Assembly: GCA_051008895.1 (NCBI GenBank)
Contig: JBPCXI010000137.1
Span: 1-40,126 of the forward strand
Source of the DNA: SMWD01 sp051008895
GTDB taxonomy: Bacteria; Pseudomonadota; Gammaproteobacteria; Steroidobacterales; GCA-2729495
Length of the DNA stretch: 40,126 nt
Direction: 5' to 3'
Of this stretch, positions 1-7,600 are shown in pieces (position 1 is the first letter of the stretch; every line of letters begins with the position of its first letter). The notes under the pieces were generated by a model, which did not search any database, was not told where the DNA came from, and worked only from the letters and a program-made list of their open reading frames with translations. Made by a program: the position numbers and the translations under genes.

Positions 1-453
1 ACCGGGTGGGTGGTTCCGCTCCTCGCCGGGTTGCTCGGAGCCGGAGTCGCCATAGCCACCGCGCTGGTCACCGACGTCGCCCAATCCAACGACCCGGAAG
101 TGGAGCGCATCACCGAGATCGTACGGACGGAGATCGCCTCCGCTGGACAGTCATCGGTCGTGCATGAGTCGCGCAATCTGGGGCGGGGAGCGTCAGGCTT
201 TTTCCGGGGAAGCTTTTCCGTACATGAGGAAGGAAAAGCTTCCCCGGAAAAAGCTGTGGCACGGCCAAACGGCCTGGACAGTAGCCTAGCGGGTCGCGAC
301 TGCCCGGCGTTGACGCAGAGGCTTACTGAACGCGGCAGCGGCGAGCTCGGCCAGCATGAACGACCCGATCGTTGCGATAACGACAATGCGGAACATGGGG
401 CTGACGGCCGACAGCGCGATCACCAGCGCCAGCAACGCGAGGTTTCGCAGTGA
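1..453 (+). CDS. 3' part of an unknown membrane-protein gene; true end uncertain
   Basis: The frame is open from the first base, so the gene begins outside the window. It encodes a glycine/alanine/valine-rich hydrophobic segment (about residues 4-25 of the visible part) followed by an acidic helix-like stretch containing DPEVERITEIVRTEI. Third codon positions are G/C-rich up to about position 190, as in real genes here. After that the frame runs through a perfect inverted repeat (197-254) and then antisense to a convincing minus-strand gene until a stop at 451-453. The last 60 or so residues are therefore probably not native sequence, and the original stop may have been lost. Function is not recognised. 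Confidence 0.4.
   Translation, partial: TGWVVPLLAGLLGAGVAIATALVTDVAQSNDPEVERITEIVRTEIASAGQSSVVHESRNLGRGASGFFRGSFSVHEEGKASPEKAVARPNGLDSSLAGRDCPALTQRLTERGSGELGQHERPDRCDNDNAEHGADGRQRDHQRQQREVSQ
197..254. repeat. Perfect 23-bp inverted repeat with 12-nt loop
   Basis: The arms at 197-219 and 232-254 are exact reverse complements, and the loop at 220-231 holds an ATG. Each arm contains AAGCTT and is itself nearly palindromic, so several fold states are possible. Neither side is followed by a T tract, so it does not look like a standard intrinsic terminator. It lies between an incoming plus-strand gene and a minus-strand gene ending at 286, where a transcription barrier, an extragenic repeat or a small mobile remnant would all fit. 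Confidence 0.85.
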
Positions 454-537
454 CTGGCCATGATAACCGAGCCAGCGAGCGCGAAGCTCAAACGCGATGC
501 TATCCAGCGAGTCGTAAAGCTTGGGAATCCACTCCAT
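286..537 (-). CDS. Unknown 83-aa protein with two hydrophobic segments
   Basis: The product starts MEWIPKLYDS, has an amphipathic region to about residue 30, then two hydrophobic stretches (about residues 32-47 and 50-68) and a basic C-terminus (KPLRQRR). It is probably a small inner-membrane hairpin protein. I chose the ATG at 537 because it overlaps the stop of the upstream 67-aa gene in a TGATG arrangement, which is typical of translational coupling. A longer frame to 660 would overlap that gene extensively. The family is not recognised. The two genes look like a small operon, which suggests a cytosolic partner and a membrane partner; that pairing is inference only. Confidence 0.55.
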   Translation of the reverse strand: MEWIPKLYDSLDSIAFELRARWLGYHGQSLRNLALLALVIALSAVSPMFRIVVIATIGSFMLAELAAAAFSKPLRQRRAVATR

Positions 538-740
538 CAACGTGTCCGGTTCGAATCGACGACATAAAGATGCGGCTTGCGCGCATTGCCCGTCGAATCG
601 GAACCGTCTTCCCCATCGGTGAATCTGCCCTTGACGCTGGCCAGGGCTTTTTCGATCCACGCACGCTTGCGAATGGTGTCGGCGTTCGTAAACGTGGTAT
701 CGCTATGCTTTGTTTCCGACATAGTCTTTGACTTATTCAT
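537..740 (-). CDS. Unknown 67-aa hydrophilic protein
   Basis: This short hydrophilic protein (MNKSKTMSETKHSD at its start) has a Ser/Thr-rich N-terminus and a central charged helix (RKRAWIEKALASVKGRF). No signal peptide or membrane segment is visible. The first ATG at 740 has an AGGA about 11 bases upstream; a second ATG at 722 is possible. Its stop overlaps the ATG of the membrane-protein gene downstream, so the two are probably co-translated. The family is not recognised. The neat TGATG junction is the main reason to believe both genes. Confidence 0.5.
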   Translation of the reverse strand: MNKSKTMSETKHSDTTFTNADTIRKRAWIEKALASVKGRFTDGEDGSDSTGNARKPHLYVVDSNRTR

Positions 741-973
741 GTAACCGCTATTCCTGCGGGTAATCTACCTTCCCTGCCGCTCGATAACCGTGAAAGTGTT
801 CACGGCGCATCGAGCGGTTGCTTCCCCAAACCCGATTGATACCTCGAATCGTGAGACCCCTCACAAATCGGAGCGGCTGAACCGCAACGTCCGCGAGAAT
901 CTCTTAATCAGATTTGAATCGTGCGTGCGGCAACCATCGGTTTCCGCAATCACTGGAAACGGGTCTCTTCTTC
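741..973. other. Intergenic region, no further gene seen
   Basis: This stretch separates two minus-strand small genes. Apart from the compound palindrome at 777-817, I see no RNA gene and no convincing promoter hexamers. A plus-strand reading frame from 790 is open but runs antisense to the 94-aa gene and lacks the local codon bias. Confidence 0.5.
777..817. promoter_or_regulatory. Compound palindrome upstream of the 67-aa gene
   Basis: There are nested dyads: an outer 9-bp pair (777-785 with 809-817, CCGCTCGAT/ATCGAGCGG) and an inner 6-bp pair (789-794 with 799-804, CGTGAA/TTCACG). Together they can form a long hairpin. It sits about 37 bases upstream of the ATG at 740 and downstream of the gene ending at 974. 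With no T tract on the minus strand it is more likely an operator or leader structure than an intrinsic terminator. Confidence 0.5.
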
Positions 974-1258
974 TTAGTCGTCCGGACGCCAGTCGCGTCG
1001 AACTTTATCCGACCAGTCTCTGTAGCCTTTCCAAGTATACAGGCCCGGATCTAACGGAGCTCGTCTTTTTTCTGGTGCCTGCACGCGCGTCAACCAACGA
1101 CGATAAGCTTCCCAGCCGCTGACGTCCTTCCCGTCCGCCGCGACAAGGCCCTTCTCACGGCGGTCGTTCGTCGTATCAGCATACGACTTGCGGCCGTTCC
1201 CGTTTGAGAAGCCGTCGTTCGTCTCCCGTGCAAGTGGATTATGTTTATGATCGCTCAT
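974..1258 (-). CDS. Unknown 94-aa Trp/Arg-rich protein with a repeated WxxYRxW motif
   Basis: This hydrophilic, strongly charged protein has no signal peptide. Its second half carries two copies of a short motif, WEAYRRW (residues 49-55) and WKGYRDW (76-82), the latter followed by a basic tail. The N-terminal half is Asn/Asp/Gly-rich and probably disordered. The start ATG at 1258 has no obvious Shine-Dalgarno sequence. The repeated aromatic/arginine motif suggests binding to nucleic acid or another acidic ligand, but that is only inference. The family is not recognised. Confidence 0.6.
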   Translation of the reverse strand: MSDHKHNPLARETNDGFSNGNGRKSYADTTNDRREKGLVAADGKDVSGWEAYRRWLTRVQAPEKRRAPLDPGLYTWKGYRDWSDKVRRDWRPDD

Positions 1259-1384
1259 TCATAGATGCCTGTGCTCTAATGACAGCAACAGGTTACGGAT
1301 TGACGCGCAAACTCGCCATGAACTGCATCACAGGTGAGTCCATTTAACCCCTTGATTATGTGAGTAGTTATTACTCGGTTCACA

Positions 1385-1404
1385 GCGAACAGCAATGTGT
1401 TCGC
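1385..1404 (-). terminator. Short hairpin downstream of ppnN
   Basis: A perfect 7-bp stem (GCGAACA at 1385-1391, TGTTCGC at 1398-1404) with a 6-nt loop lies just past the ppnN stop. There is no clear T run after it on the minus strand, so termination is only a possibility. Confidence 0.3.
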
Positions 1405-1412
1405 GACCCGCG

Positions 1413-2783
1413 TCAGATGCTTAGTCGATAGCAGGGCTCATAGGCGCCACGCGCCAGTTTCATGCGACCCGCGTCGACGAACGCGGCGAGCAGTTCATCC
1501 ATCTCTCTCAACAGCGCCTTCTCGCCATTGATAACGAACGGACCGTGCTCGTCGATCGCACGCAGCCCGGATTCCTTTACGTTACCGGCGACGAGCCCGG
1601 AGAACGCGCGACGCAGGTCGTATGCCAGCTCGTGGGTACCGCGATCACGGTGCAGCTGGAGCGACGCCATGTTCTCGTGTGTCGCGACGAATGGCTGCTG
1701 AAAGCCACGCTCTATCCGCAGGCGCCAGTTGAAATAGTAGGCGTCGCGGGAAGCATGTCGAACGTCCTTCACCGCCTGGATACCGTCCGCCATCGTCTGC
1801 GCGACGCTGGCGGGATCACCAATCTCGATCCGGTAATAGCGCTTCGCTCCGTCGCCGAGGGTCGTGCCGATAAAATCATCGATCTGACGGAAATAGGCGG
1901 CCGATGATTCGGGCCCGGTCAGGACCAGCGGGACCGCAATGTCTTCGTTGTCCGGGTGCATCAGAATCCCGAGCAGGAACAGCAGCTCCTCCAGCGTGCC
2001 GACGCCGCCGGGAAAGACGATGATGCCGTGCGCGATACGCACGAACGCTTCCAGACGCTTCTCGATGTCCGGCATGATCACGAGCTGATTGACGATCGGA
2101 TTCGGCGATTCGGCAGCAATAATTCCGGGTTCGGTGATGCCGATATAGCGGCCGTTGCGAACGCGCTGCTTGGCGTGGCCGATCGTCGCGCCCTTCATCG
2201 GCCCCTTCATTGCGCCAGCACCGCAACCGGTGCACACGTTCAGCAGGCGCAGGCCGAGCTGATAGCCGACCTCCTTCGTAAACTCGTATTCCTCGCGCCC
2301 GATCGCATGACCGCCCCAGCAGACGACGAGGTCGGGTTCCGCCGGCAGGCGAAAAATGTCCGCGTTACGCAGAATGTGGAAGATCACGTTGGTAATGCCG
2401 TCGCTGGTCTCGATATCGAGGCCATCGCTCAATTCGAGCTCGCCGTTAACGAATACGACGTCGCGTACGACGGCGAACAGCAACTCGCGAATGCCGCGAA
2501 TCATCCTGCCGTCGACGAACGCATCTGCGGGCGCGCCGGTGAGCGCGAGCTTGATGCCGCGCTCCTGCTGGACGATACGTACATCGAAACCGGAGTACCG
2601 CTGGAGTACCTCGCGCGCGTCATCCGTCAGGCTGCCGACGTTCAGAACGGCCAGCGCACACTGTCTCAGGATCTCGTGCTGGTTGCCTTCATCGAGGCTC
2701 TGCAGCCGATCAACTTCGTGTTGCGACAAAACTTCGAGGCTGCCTTCCGGCATCACCTCGACGATGGTTTCATGAGCTGCCAT
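1413..2783 (-). CDS. ppnN: Pyrimidine/purine nucleotide 5'-monophosphate nucleosidase PpnN (LOG family)
   Basis: PpnN hydrolyses nucleoside 5'-monophosphates to the base and ribose 5-phosphate; in Escherichia coli it is a (p)ppGpp target that tunes nucleotide pools. The product is about 456 aa, close to the 454 aa of the E. coli protein. The N-terminal region matches the family (VLSQHEVDRLQ, AVLNVGSLTDD, FVDGRMIRG). The LOG nucleotide-binding core carries the hallmark PGGVGTLEE at about residues 258-266. I prefer the ATG at 2783, with GGGAGA about 8 bases upstream, over the GTG at 2789, which lies almost on top of that Shine-Dalgarno sequence. It is the last gene of a minus-strand run after the cell-wall genes, with a 103-base gap. 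Confidence 0.93.
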   Translation of the reverse strand: MAAHETIVEVMPEGSLEVLSQHEVDRLQSLDEGNQHEILRQCALAVLNVGSLTDDAREVLQRYSGFDVRIVQQERGIKLALTGAPADAFVDGRMIRGIRELLFAVVRDVVFVNGELELSDGLDIETSDGITNVIFHILRNADIFRLPAEPDLVVCWGGHAIGREEYEFTKEVGYQLGLRLLNVCTGCGAGAMKGPMKGATIGHAKQRVRNGRYIGITEPGIIAAESPNPIVNQLVIMPDIEKRLEAFVRIAHGIIVFPGGVGTLEELLFLLGILMHPDNEDIAVPLVLTGPESSAAYFRQIDDFIGTTLGDGAKRYYRIEIGDPASVAQTMADGIQAVKDVRHASRDAYYFNWRLRIERGFQQPFVATHENMASLQLHRDRGTHELAYDLRRAFSGLVAGNVKESGLRAIDEHGPFVINGEKALLREMDELLAAFVDAGRMKLARGAYEPCYRLSI

Positions 2784-2886
2784 GCTCACATTCTCCCAAG
2801 GGTGGGGTTACGAATTCGTGTCACAGGTCCCGTATTGCGGGACGCGCGAGCAGCGGCTCGTCGATACCGGCCAGGCGCGAAGAAGG

Positions 2887-3411
2887 TCAGGGCAGGATGC
2901 TGATCGGGGTGTCCGGCAAGGTCATGAGCCAGAAGTCGACCATGTCGGAATTCGACAATGCGATACAGCCCTCGGTCCAGTCCGTCAGCCGATAGTACTC
3001 GTCGGATTGTTTCGGCACGTTGGGCTGGCCATGGATCATGATCTGACCGCCGGGGTTCACGCCGCGCCGCCGGGCCGCGAGTTCGTCCTGCTCATCGGGG
3101 TAAGAAATCCGGACCGACAGAAAATAGTCACTAGCCGCGTTGCGCTCGGTCAGCAGGTAGCTGCCTTCCGGGGTGCGGAAGTCGCCTTCGTGCTCCTTGT
3201 CGCCTACCGGGACAAAGCCGAGCGCGATATCCATCGAGCGCAAAACGCGCTCGCCCTGAAATAGCAACAGCTTGCGGTCTGCCTTGCGGATCAGCACGCG
3301 ATCAGCCATCTCGACTTCCGCCGCAAACGACGGCGGCAATGCAGGCAGGAGGCAAATCGCGATGCTGATGCAAACGCCGACCAAGCGCTTAGTTGTCACA
3401 ATCCGTGTCAT
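2887..3411 (-). CDS. Small secreted L,D-transpeptidase (YkuD domain, YafK/DpaA-like)
   Basis: YkuD enzymes make or break non-canonical peptidoglycan or lipoprotein links through a catalytic cysteine in the periplasm. The 174-aa protein has a signal peptide (hydrophobic core about residues 10-28, cleavage near SFA-AE). The catalytic motif is seen as His127 (IMIHGQPN) and Cys149 (WTEGCIALSN). The TEGCIA form resembles the YafK/DpaA branch more than the SHGCIR form of ErfK-type enzymes. DpaA of E. coli removes Lpp from peptidoglycan; whether this shorter protein does so is inference. It starts 12 bases after the lytic transglycosylase stop, so the two wall enzymes are probably one operon. Confidence 0.85.
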   Translation of the reverse strand: MTRIVTTKRLVGVCISIAICLLPALPPSFAAEVEMADRVLIRKADRKLLLFQGERVLRSMDIALGFVPVGDKEHEGDFRTPEGSYLLTERNAASDYFLSVRISYPDEQDELAARRRGVNPGGQIMIHGQPNVPKQSDEYYRLTDWTEGCIALSNSDMVDFWLMTLPDTPISILP

Positions 3412-3423
3412 TCGCTCGTTATT

Positions 3424-5766
3424 TTAGCCGTCCGGTGCCTGCGATGCATTGCCGCTGCTGCCGACGGCGACAGCGGCCGCGGAATTCCCGGACATCTCGG
3501 CCCGCTCGATCTGCGGAAACACGACCTCGGCGCCCGGCCGCAGGCGATCGATATCCAGATCGGGATTGTACTGACGTAACAGCCAGACCGGCACCTTGTA
3601 GCGCCGCAGACTCAAAACAAACAGCGACTCGCCGCGGCGAAGCGCGTGCACCTTGGTATCGACGATACGGAATTGAGCGAAAAATGCTTCCTGGAGTTCT
3701 CGGTGATAGGCAGTGCGTCGCGTTGCAAATTCGTCGGCGGATACGTCATCGAGAATCAACTTAAGGCGCCGCCCGATCACGACGGGCTTGCGGAACGAAT
3801 AGCCGTTGAGGTCCCGCAGCCGCTGCGTGCGAATACCGAGCCAGTCGGCGTAGTGCCCGAGCGTCTCCGCAGCCTGGATCTCGATGGTGCCGTCGTCGGC
3901 GACGAGATAGTCGCTCGGGTCCGCGAGCATCGCGGTGTCGGCGCCGGCCGACGCCGGCGCGCCGATCTCTGCCGCGCCCTCGGACACGTCCGTCTCCGTG
4001 CCCGACTCGACGATCATCACGGTCGCTTCCGGCTCGGGCTCGGGCTCGGGCTCCGGTTCGACCGGCGGCGCCACCGCGACGACCGCGGGCTCCTCCGGTA
4101 TCACCCTCGTCGCCGCCGCGACCATTGCCGATTCGACGATGGCCGATTCGACGATGGCCGGATCATCGATGGCCGATTCGACCATTGCCGGCTCTGCTGC
4201 GGCCGGCGTCGCTTCCGGCTCGACCATTGCCGATTCGGCTGTTGCCGATTCAACCACGGCCGGATCGACTTCGGCCGCTGTTGATTCCCCATTCATACGA
4301 ATGATCAGTGTCTGTCCCGGGTATATCCGCCGCCCGTCACCGATCGAATTCATCGCCAGCAGCTCGCCCTGGCGAACACCGGCACGCATCGCGATATCAC
4401 TGATCGTATCGCCCGAGCGCACAACGTAGGTATCGGCATCCGTGGATATCGCCGCGGCTCCGGGTTTGTATGGCAGGTTTATGACCTGACCGACGCGTAT
4501 CCGATGACGACTGCGCAAATTATTGATCGCCATCAGCTCCGAGACGCTCGTGTCGTAACGCGCCGCGATAATTGACAAGCTGTCGCCGCGCTCGACGCGA
4601 TGTTCCAGATCCGGCGTCTGCCGGGCAAACTTCGCCTCGTTCGGAATTGCCGCCAGCACCGCGCCCGGATCCAGGCTCACGGCGTCAGCCGGAACGCGAA
4701 CCCTGAAACCGCGTGGCACATATTTCATGTCGGTCCATACCGATTTCAGCAGAGCCGGATTGTTGGCTTTCAACGTCGAGCGAGACACGCCGAGCGATTC
4801 TGCGAGCGTATCGACCGTCACGTAGTCTTCCATTGCGACGATCATGTGTCGCTCGGGAGGGTCTTTTTTCACGACGCCGAAATATTTTTCCGCGTTCTCC
4901 GCGACGTCGTTCGCGGCCAGGAACGCGACGTAAAAATTCCGCGACGCGAAGCCGAATGCGCGCCCCTTGTATTCCCGGATGATCGTTTCGATGTCGTCGG
5001 TACCGGTACTGCGTACCGCGCGACGCATGCCGGCGACACCGTGGTTGTAGGCGGTAATCGCGAGCGGCCACGACTTCAGAATGGAGTAGTTGTACTTGAG
5101 CAATGCGGCGGCGGCGTCGCTCGACTCATATGGATCGCGGCGCTCGTCAACAACGTGGTCGATCTGCATGAAGCGCCGCCCCGTGGCGCCCGTGAACTGC
5201 CACAGGCCCGACGCACCGACATGAGAGCGCGCTGCGGGATTGTACGAAGACTCGACGTGCGGCAGCGAAGCGAGCTGCAGCGGGACGCTCGCATCGGCGA
5301 GCGTCTTGAGGATGTAGTCTTCCCAGCGACCCGATCGCACGAGGCCGGCGCGGAACCGGTCAGACAGTCCCTGCTGAAAGCGAATTCGTTTAGACGCGGC
5401 GCGTAGCTCGCCCGTCGTAACGTCGTCCGGCCACAATGCCAGCACGCGCTTCTCTTCCGTCGTCAGGCCGTCGCGTTTTCCTTGCGCAAGTTCGAGCAGA
5501 ATCCGCTTGTACTTGCCACGCGTCTGATCAGCGATGCGGCGTCGCTGTCGGTTGCTGACTTTTTTCGGCAAGTTGACCGTTTCGTATACGACCGACAGTT
5601 CGCGGTTGTCGTGGACCAGCGCCTGCTCGGATGTGACCTCGGCGAACACGGTGCGCCAGAACGCAATGCTCGGTTCGAGGCCGGCCGGCCGCGACAACTC
5701 GGTCGCGAACACCGGCACGCTCAGCAGCATGCATAACAAGACTGTCGATACGCGACTCAAGATCAT
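3424..5766 (-). CDS. mltD: Membrane-bound lytic murein transglycosylase D-like, SLT plus LysM repeats
   Basis: This exported peptidoglycan-cleaving enzyme cuts the MurNAc-GlcNAc bond to give 1,6-anhydro ends. A signal peptide covers residues 1-21. The SLT lysozyme-like domain spans about 150-300, with catalytic Glu172 in LPHVESSYNP, then GASGLWQFTGATG and ITAYNHGV, as in MltD. Two clear LysM domains follow (about 386-430 and 442-488). A low-complexity Ala/Glu/Pro linker (about 490-600) is built of short repeats and a run of Glu-Pro. Two more LysM-like modules lie at about 627-670 and 704-753. At 780 aa it is much longer than E. coli MltD (452 aa) because of the linker and extra modules. No lipobox was noticed. 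The ATG at 5766 is preferred over the TTG one codon upstream. Confidence 0.9.
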   Translation of the reverse strand: MILSRVSTVLLCMLLSVPVFATELSRPAGLEPSIAFWRTVFAEVTSEQALVHDNRELSVVYETVNLPKKVSNRQRRRIADQTRGKYKRILLELAQGKRDGLTTEEKRVLALWPDDVTTGELRAASKRIRFQQGLSDRFRAGLVRSGRWEDYILKTLADASVPLQLASLPHVESSYNPAARSHVGASGLWQFTGATGRRFMQIDHVVDERRDPYESSDAAAALLKYNYSILKSWPLAITAYNHGVAGMRRAVRSTGTDDIETIIREYKGRAFGFASRNFYVAFLAANDVAENAEKYFGVVKKDPPERHMIVAMEDYVTVDTLAESLGVSRSTLKANNPALLKSVWTDMKYVPRGFRVRVPADAVSLDPGAVLAAIPNEAKFARQTPDLEHRVERGDSLSIIAARYDTSVSELMAINNLRSRHRIRVGQVINLPYKPGAAAISTDADTYVVRSGDTISDIAMRAGVRQGELLAMNSIGDGRRIYPGQTLIIRMNGESTAAEVDPAVVESATAESAMVEPEATPAAAEPAMVESAIDDPAIVESAIVESAMVAAATRVIPEEPAVVAVAPPVEPEPEPEPEPEATVMIVESGTETDVSEGAAEIGAPASAGADTAMLADPSDYLVADDGTIEIQAAETLGHYADWLGIRTQRLRDLNGYSFRKPVVIGRRLKLILDDVSADEFATRRTAYHRELQEAFFAQFRIVDTKVHALRRGESLFVLSLRRYKVPVWLLRQYNPDLDIDRLRPGAEVVFPQIERAEMSGNSAAAVAVGSSGNASQAPDG
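4010..4290. repeat. Degenerate tandem repeats inside mltD linker
   Basis: The coding DNA here is made of imperfect 12-18-bp units around GCCGATTCGACGATG and GCCGGATC, beside a run of GGCTCG/GGGCTC units that encodes Glu-Pro repeats. The reading frame is kept throughout. Such tracts can change length by slippage, altering the spacing between LysM modules. Confidence 0.75.
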
Positions 5767-6082
5767 CAAATCCGCTACTTCCCTGTTGTCGCCGCAGCGC
5801 GTCTCACGCGCGCCTCGGCGGCGCCGAGATCGACGACTGCCCGGTCATTGTGAGCATAGTTTGGAACCGGGTACCGCCGTACTGACCTGATTCACACTCC
5901 CGGCAGCGGAGCGGACGCGGCGTTCCGCGGACCACAAAAATTTTGCCGGGCGCGACGCAGGTCCTTCTACTACCAGTCAAAACCTGCTAATTTGACCAAA
6001 TAACCGAAATTCTTCTGATTTATCGGAAGCTTCCGGCTTATTTCTGGCAATCAACTTAACCGCCAAGGCGCCCGAGAATCAA
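5767..6082. other. Divergent intergenic region between mltD and the M14 lipoprotein gene
   Basis: About 315 bases separate the divergent starts. The part nearest mltD is GC-rich; 5935-6060 is notably AT-rich and is the likely promoter zone. It contains a perfect 12-bp palindrome CGGAAGCTTCCG at 6024-6035 and a -35-like TTGACC at 5992-5997 without a good -10 at the right spacing. No gene or RNA was recognised. Confidence 0.5.
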
Positions 6083-6124
6083 GTGTCAGCGATCCGAATC
6101 ACGGCAGAGCTCCGCCAGTCGCGC

Positions 6125-7567
6125 ATGTCGCGGGGTTTGATCTGCATTGCAGCAATTGCGTTTGCGCTGTTGCTGGCGGCCTGTGACCCGTCACCGGCGT
6201 CGCAGGCGCTCGCGCGGAAAGCCGCGGCACCGGTCGCGCCACCGGTCGAACCGGAGCTCGTCACCGAACCGCTCGCTGCGGATGAAGGCGCGGAAGCCGA
6301 CGTGTCGGTCGAAGAGGTCGCCGAGCAACCGCCCGCCGAAACCGCCGGCGAGATCCACGAGGAAGCGGACACCGCTATGGCGGCGGAGACGACCCAGGAC
6401 GAAGACATCGATATCGGCGACGTGCTTGACGTCATCACCGTGGACACAGAGGCCGATGCGGACGCGACGGGCTTCGAGATCCTCGACACCGTCGTTCCCC
6501 CCGGCGAGTCACAACGGCTGATGTGGTCAGCGAGCCGGATTTTCGAGGGCGTATCGTCCGCAACACCGGTCCTCGTCGTCAACGGGCGGCGTGAGGGCCC
6601 GGTCTTGTGCCTGACCGCGGCCATTCACGGCGACGAACTGAACGGCATCGAGATGGTGCGCCGCGTTCTGCACGATCTGGACCCGGACAAGGTCCGCGGC
6701 ACGGTCATCGGCATTCCGATTGTGAACCTGCAGGGCTTCCGTCGCGGCTCGCGTTATCTGCCCGACCGGCGCGATCTCAATCGCTACTTCCCGGGCAATC
6801 CCGACGGCAGCTCCGCATCCCGCATCGCGCACTCGCTGTTCGACGGCATCATCCGACGCTGCGATGCGCTTGTCGATCTGCACACCGGATCTTTCTACCG
6901 CACGAATATGCCGCAACTGCGCGCCGACTTGCGTTACGGCAAGATCCGCGAACTCACGCAAGGCTTCGGCGGCATCGCGGTCCTGCACAGCGAGGCCGCG
7001 ATCGGCACGCTGCGGCGGGCGGCGACCGATGCCGGCATTCCGGCAATTACGCTCGAGGCCGGCGAACCGCTGCGGCTCCAGTCGGCCAAAGTGAGTCAGG
7101 GCGTAAACGGTATTTTCACGCTGCTCGATACGATGGACATCGTACGCCGCGTTCAGTTCCTGTCACCGCCGGAGCCTGTCTACTACCAGTCGACCTGGGT
7201 CCGCGCAGACGATGGCGGCATCCTGTTCTCGGTCGTCCGACTTGGTCAGGCGATCGAGATTGGCGACGTTCTCGGCACGGTCACCGATCCGATCACGAAC
7301 GAACAGGCACTGATCTACTCTCCGGCCAAGGGCCGCGTGCTCGGCATGGCGTTGAACCAGGTCGTCCAACCGGGCTTCGCCGCATTTCGCATCGGTATCG
7401 AAACGGATGGCGCGCCCGGCGAGTCGCCCACTGGCGACGTGGCGTGGATGAACGACTCACGCATGCTCGGCGACAACGCCATACCCGGTAACACCGGCAA
7501 CACCGGCACCGCCGACGAGATCACCGCCAGCAGCAACATTGAAACGGAAGAAAATTCCGAAGAGTAA
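6125..7567 (+). CDS. M14-type succinylglutamate desuccinylase/aspartoacylase family lipoprotein
   Basis: Members of this zinc carboxypeptidase-like family cleave amide bonds of acylated amino acids or related substrates. The N-terminus has a lipoprotein signal ending in LLLAAC, with the lipidated Cys at residue 20 from this ATG. About 95 residues of acidic, Ala/Glu-rich linker follow. In the catalytic domain the zinc ligands appear as His168 and Glu171 (IHGDELNG) and His253 (VDLHTGS), with Glu311 (ITLEAGE) as the probable catalytic acid. A C-terminal barrel-like part follows. A GTG at 6083 would add 14 residues; I prefer the ATG at 6125 for the compact signal peptide, though neither has a strong Shine-Dalgarno sequence. 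Typical AstE/AspA enzymes are cytosolic, so a lipid-anchored form is unusual. The substrate is unknown. Confidence 0.8.
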   Translation: MSRGLICIAAIAFALLLAACDPSPASQALARKAAAPVAPPVEPELVTEPLAADEGAEADVSVEEVAEQPPAETAGEIHEEADTAMAAETTQDEDIDIGDVLDVITVDTEADADATGFEILDTVVPPGESQRLMWSASRIFEGVSSATPVLVVNGRREGPVLCLTAAIHGDELNGIEMVRRVLHDLDPDKVRGTVIGIPIVNLQGFRRGSRYLPDRRDLNRYFPGNPDGSSASRIAHSLFDGIIRRCDALVDLHTGSFYRTNMPQLRADLRYGKIRELTQGFGGIAVLHSEAAIGTLRRAATDAGIPAITLEAGEPLRLQSAKVSQGVNGIFTLLDTMDIVRRVQFLSPPEPVYYQSTWVRADDGGILFSVVRLGQAIEIGDVLGTVTDPITNEQALIYSPAKGRVLGMALNQVVQPGFAAFRIGIETDGAPGESPTGDVAWMNDSRMLGDNAIPGNTGNTGTADEITASSNIETEENSEE

Positions 7568-7571
7568 CCGC

Positions 7572-7590
7572 GCGACGCGCCCGGCGTCGC
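7572..7590. terminator. Hairpin between convergent genes
   Basis: A perfect 7-bp stem (GCGACGC 7572-7578, GCGTCGC 7584-7590) with a 5-nt loop occupies most of the 33-base gap between the convergent M14 and DM13 genes. There is no T tract, so it would be at most a weak or Rho-assisted barrier. Confidence 0.4.
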
Positions 7591-7600
7591 ACTCACTCGA

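Noticed and set aside
197..254. Classical Rho-independent terminator
   Set aside because: The stem is long and perfect, but neither strand has a T run immediately after it, so I list it as a repeat of unknown role.
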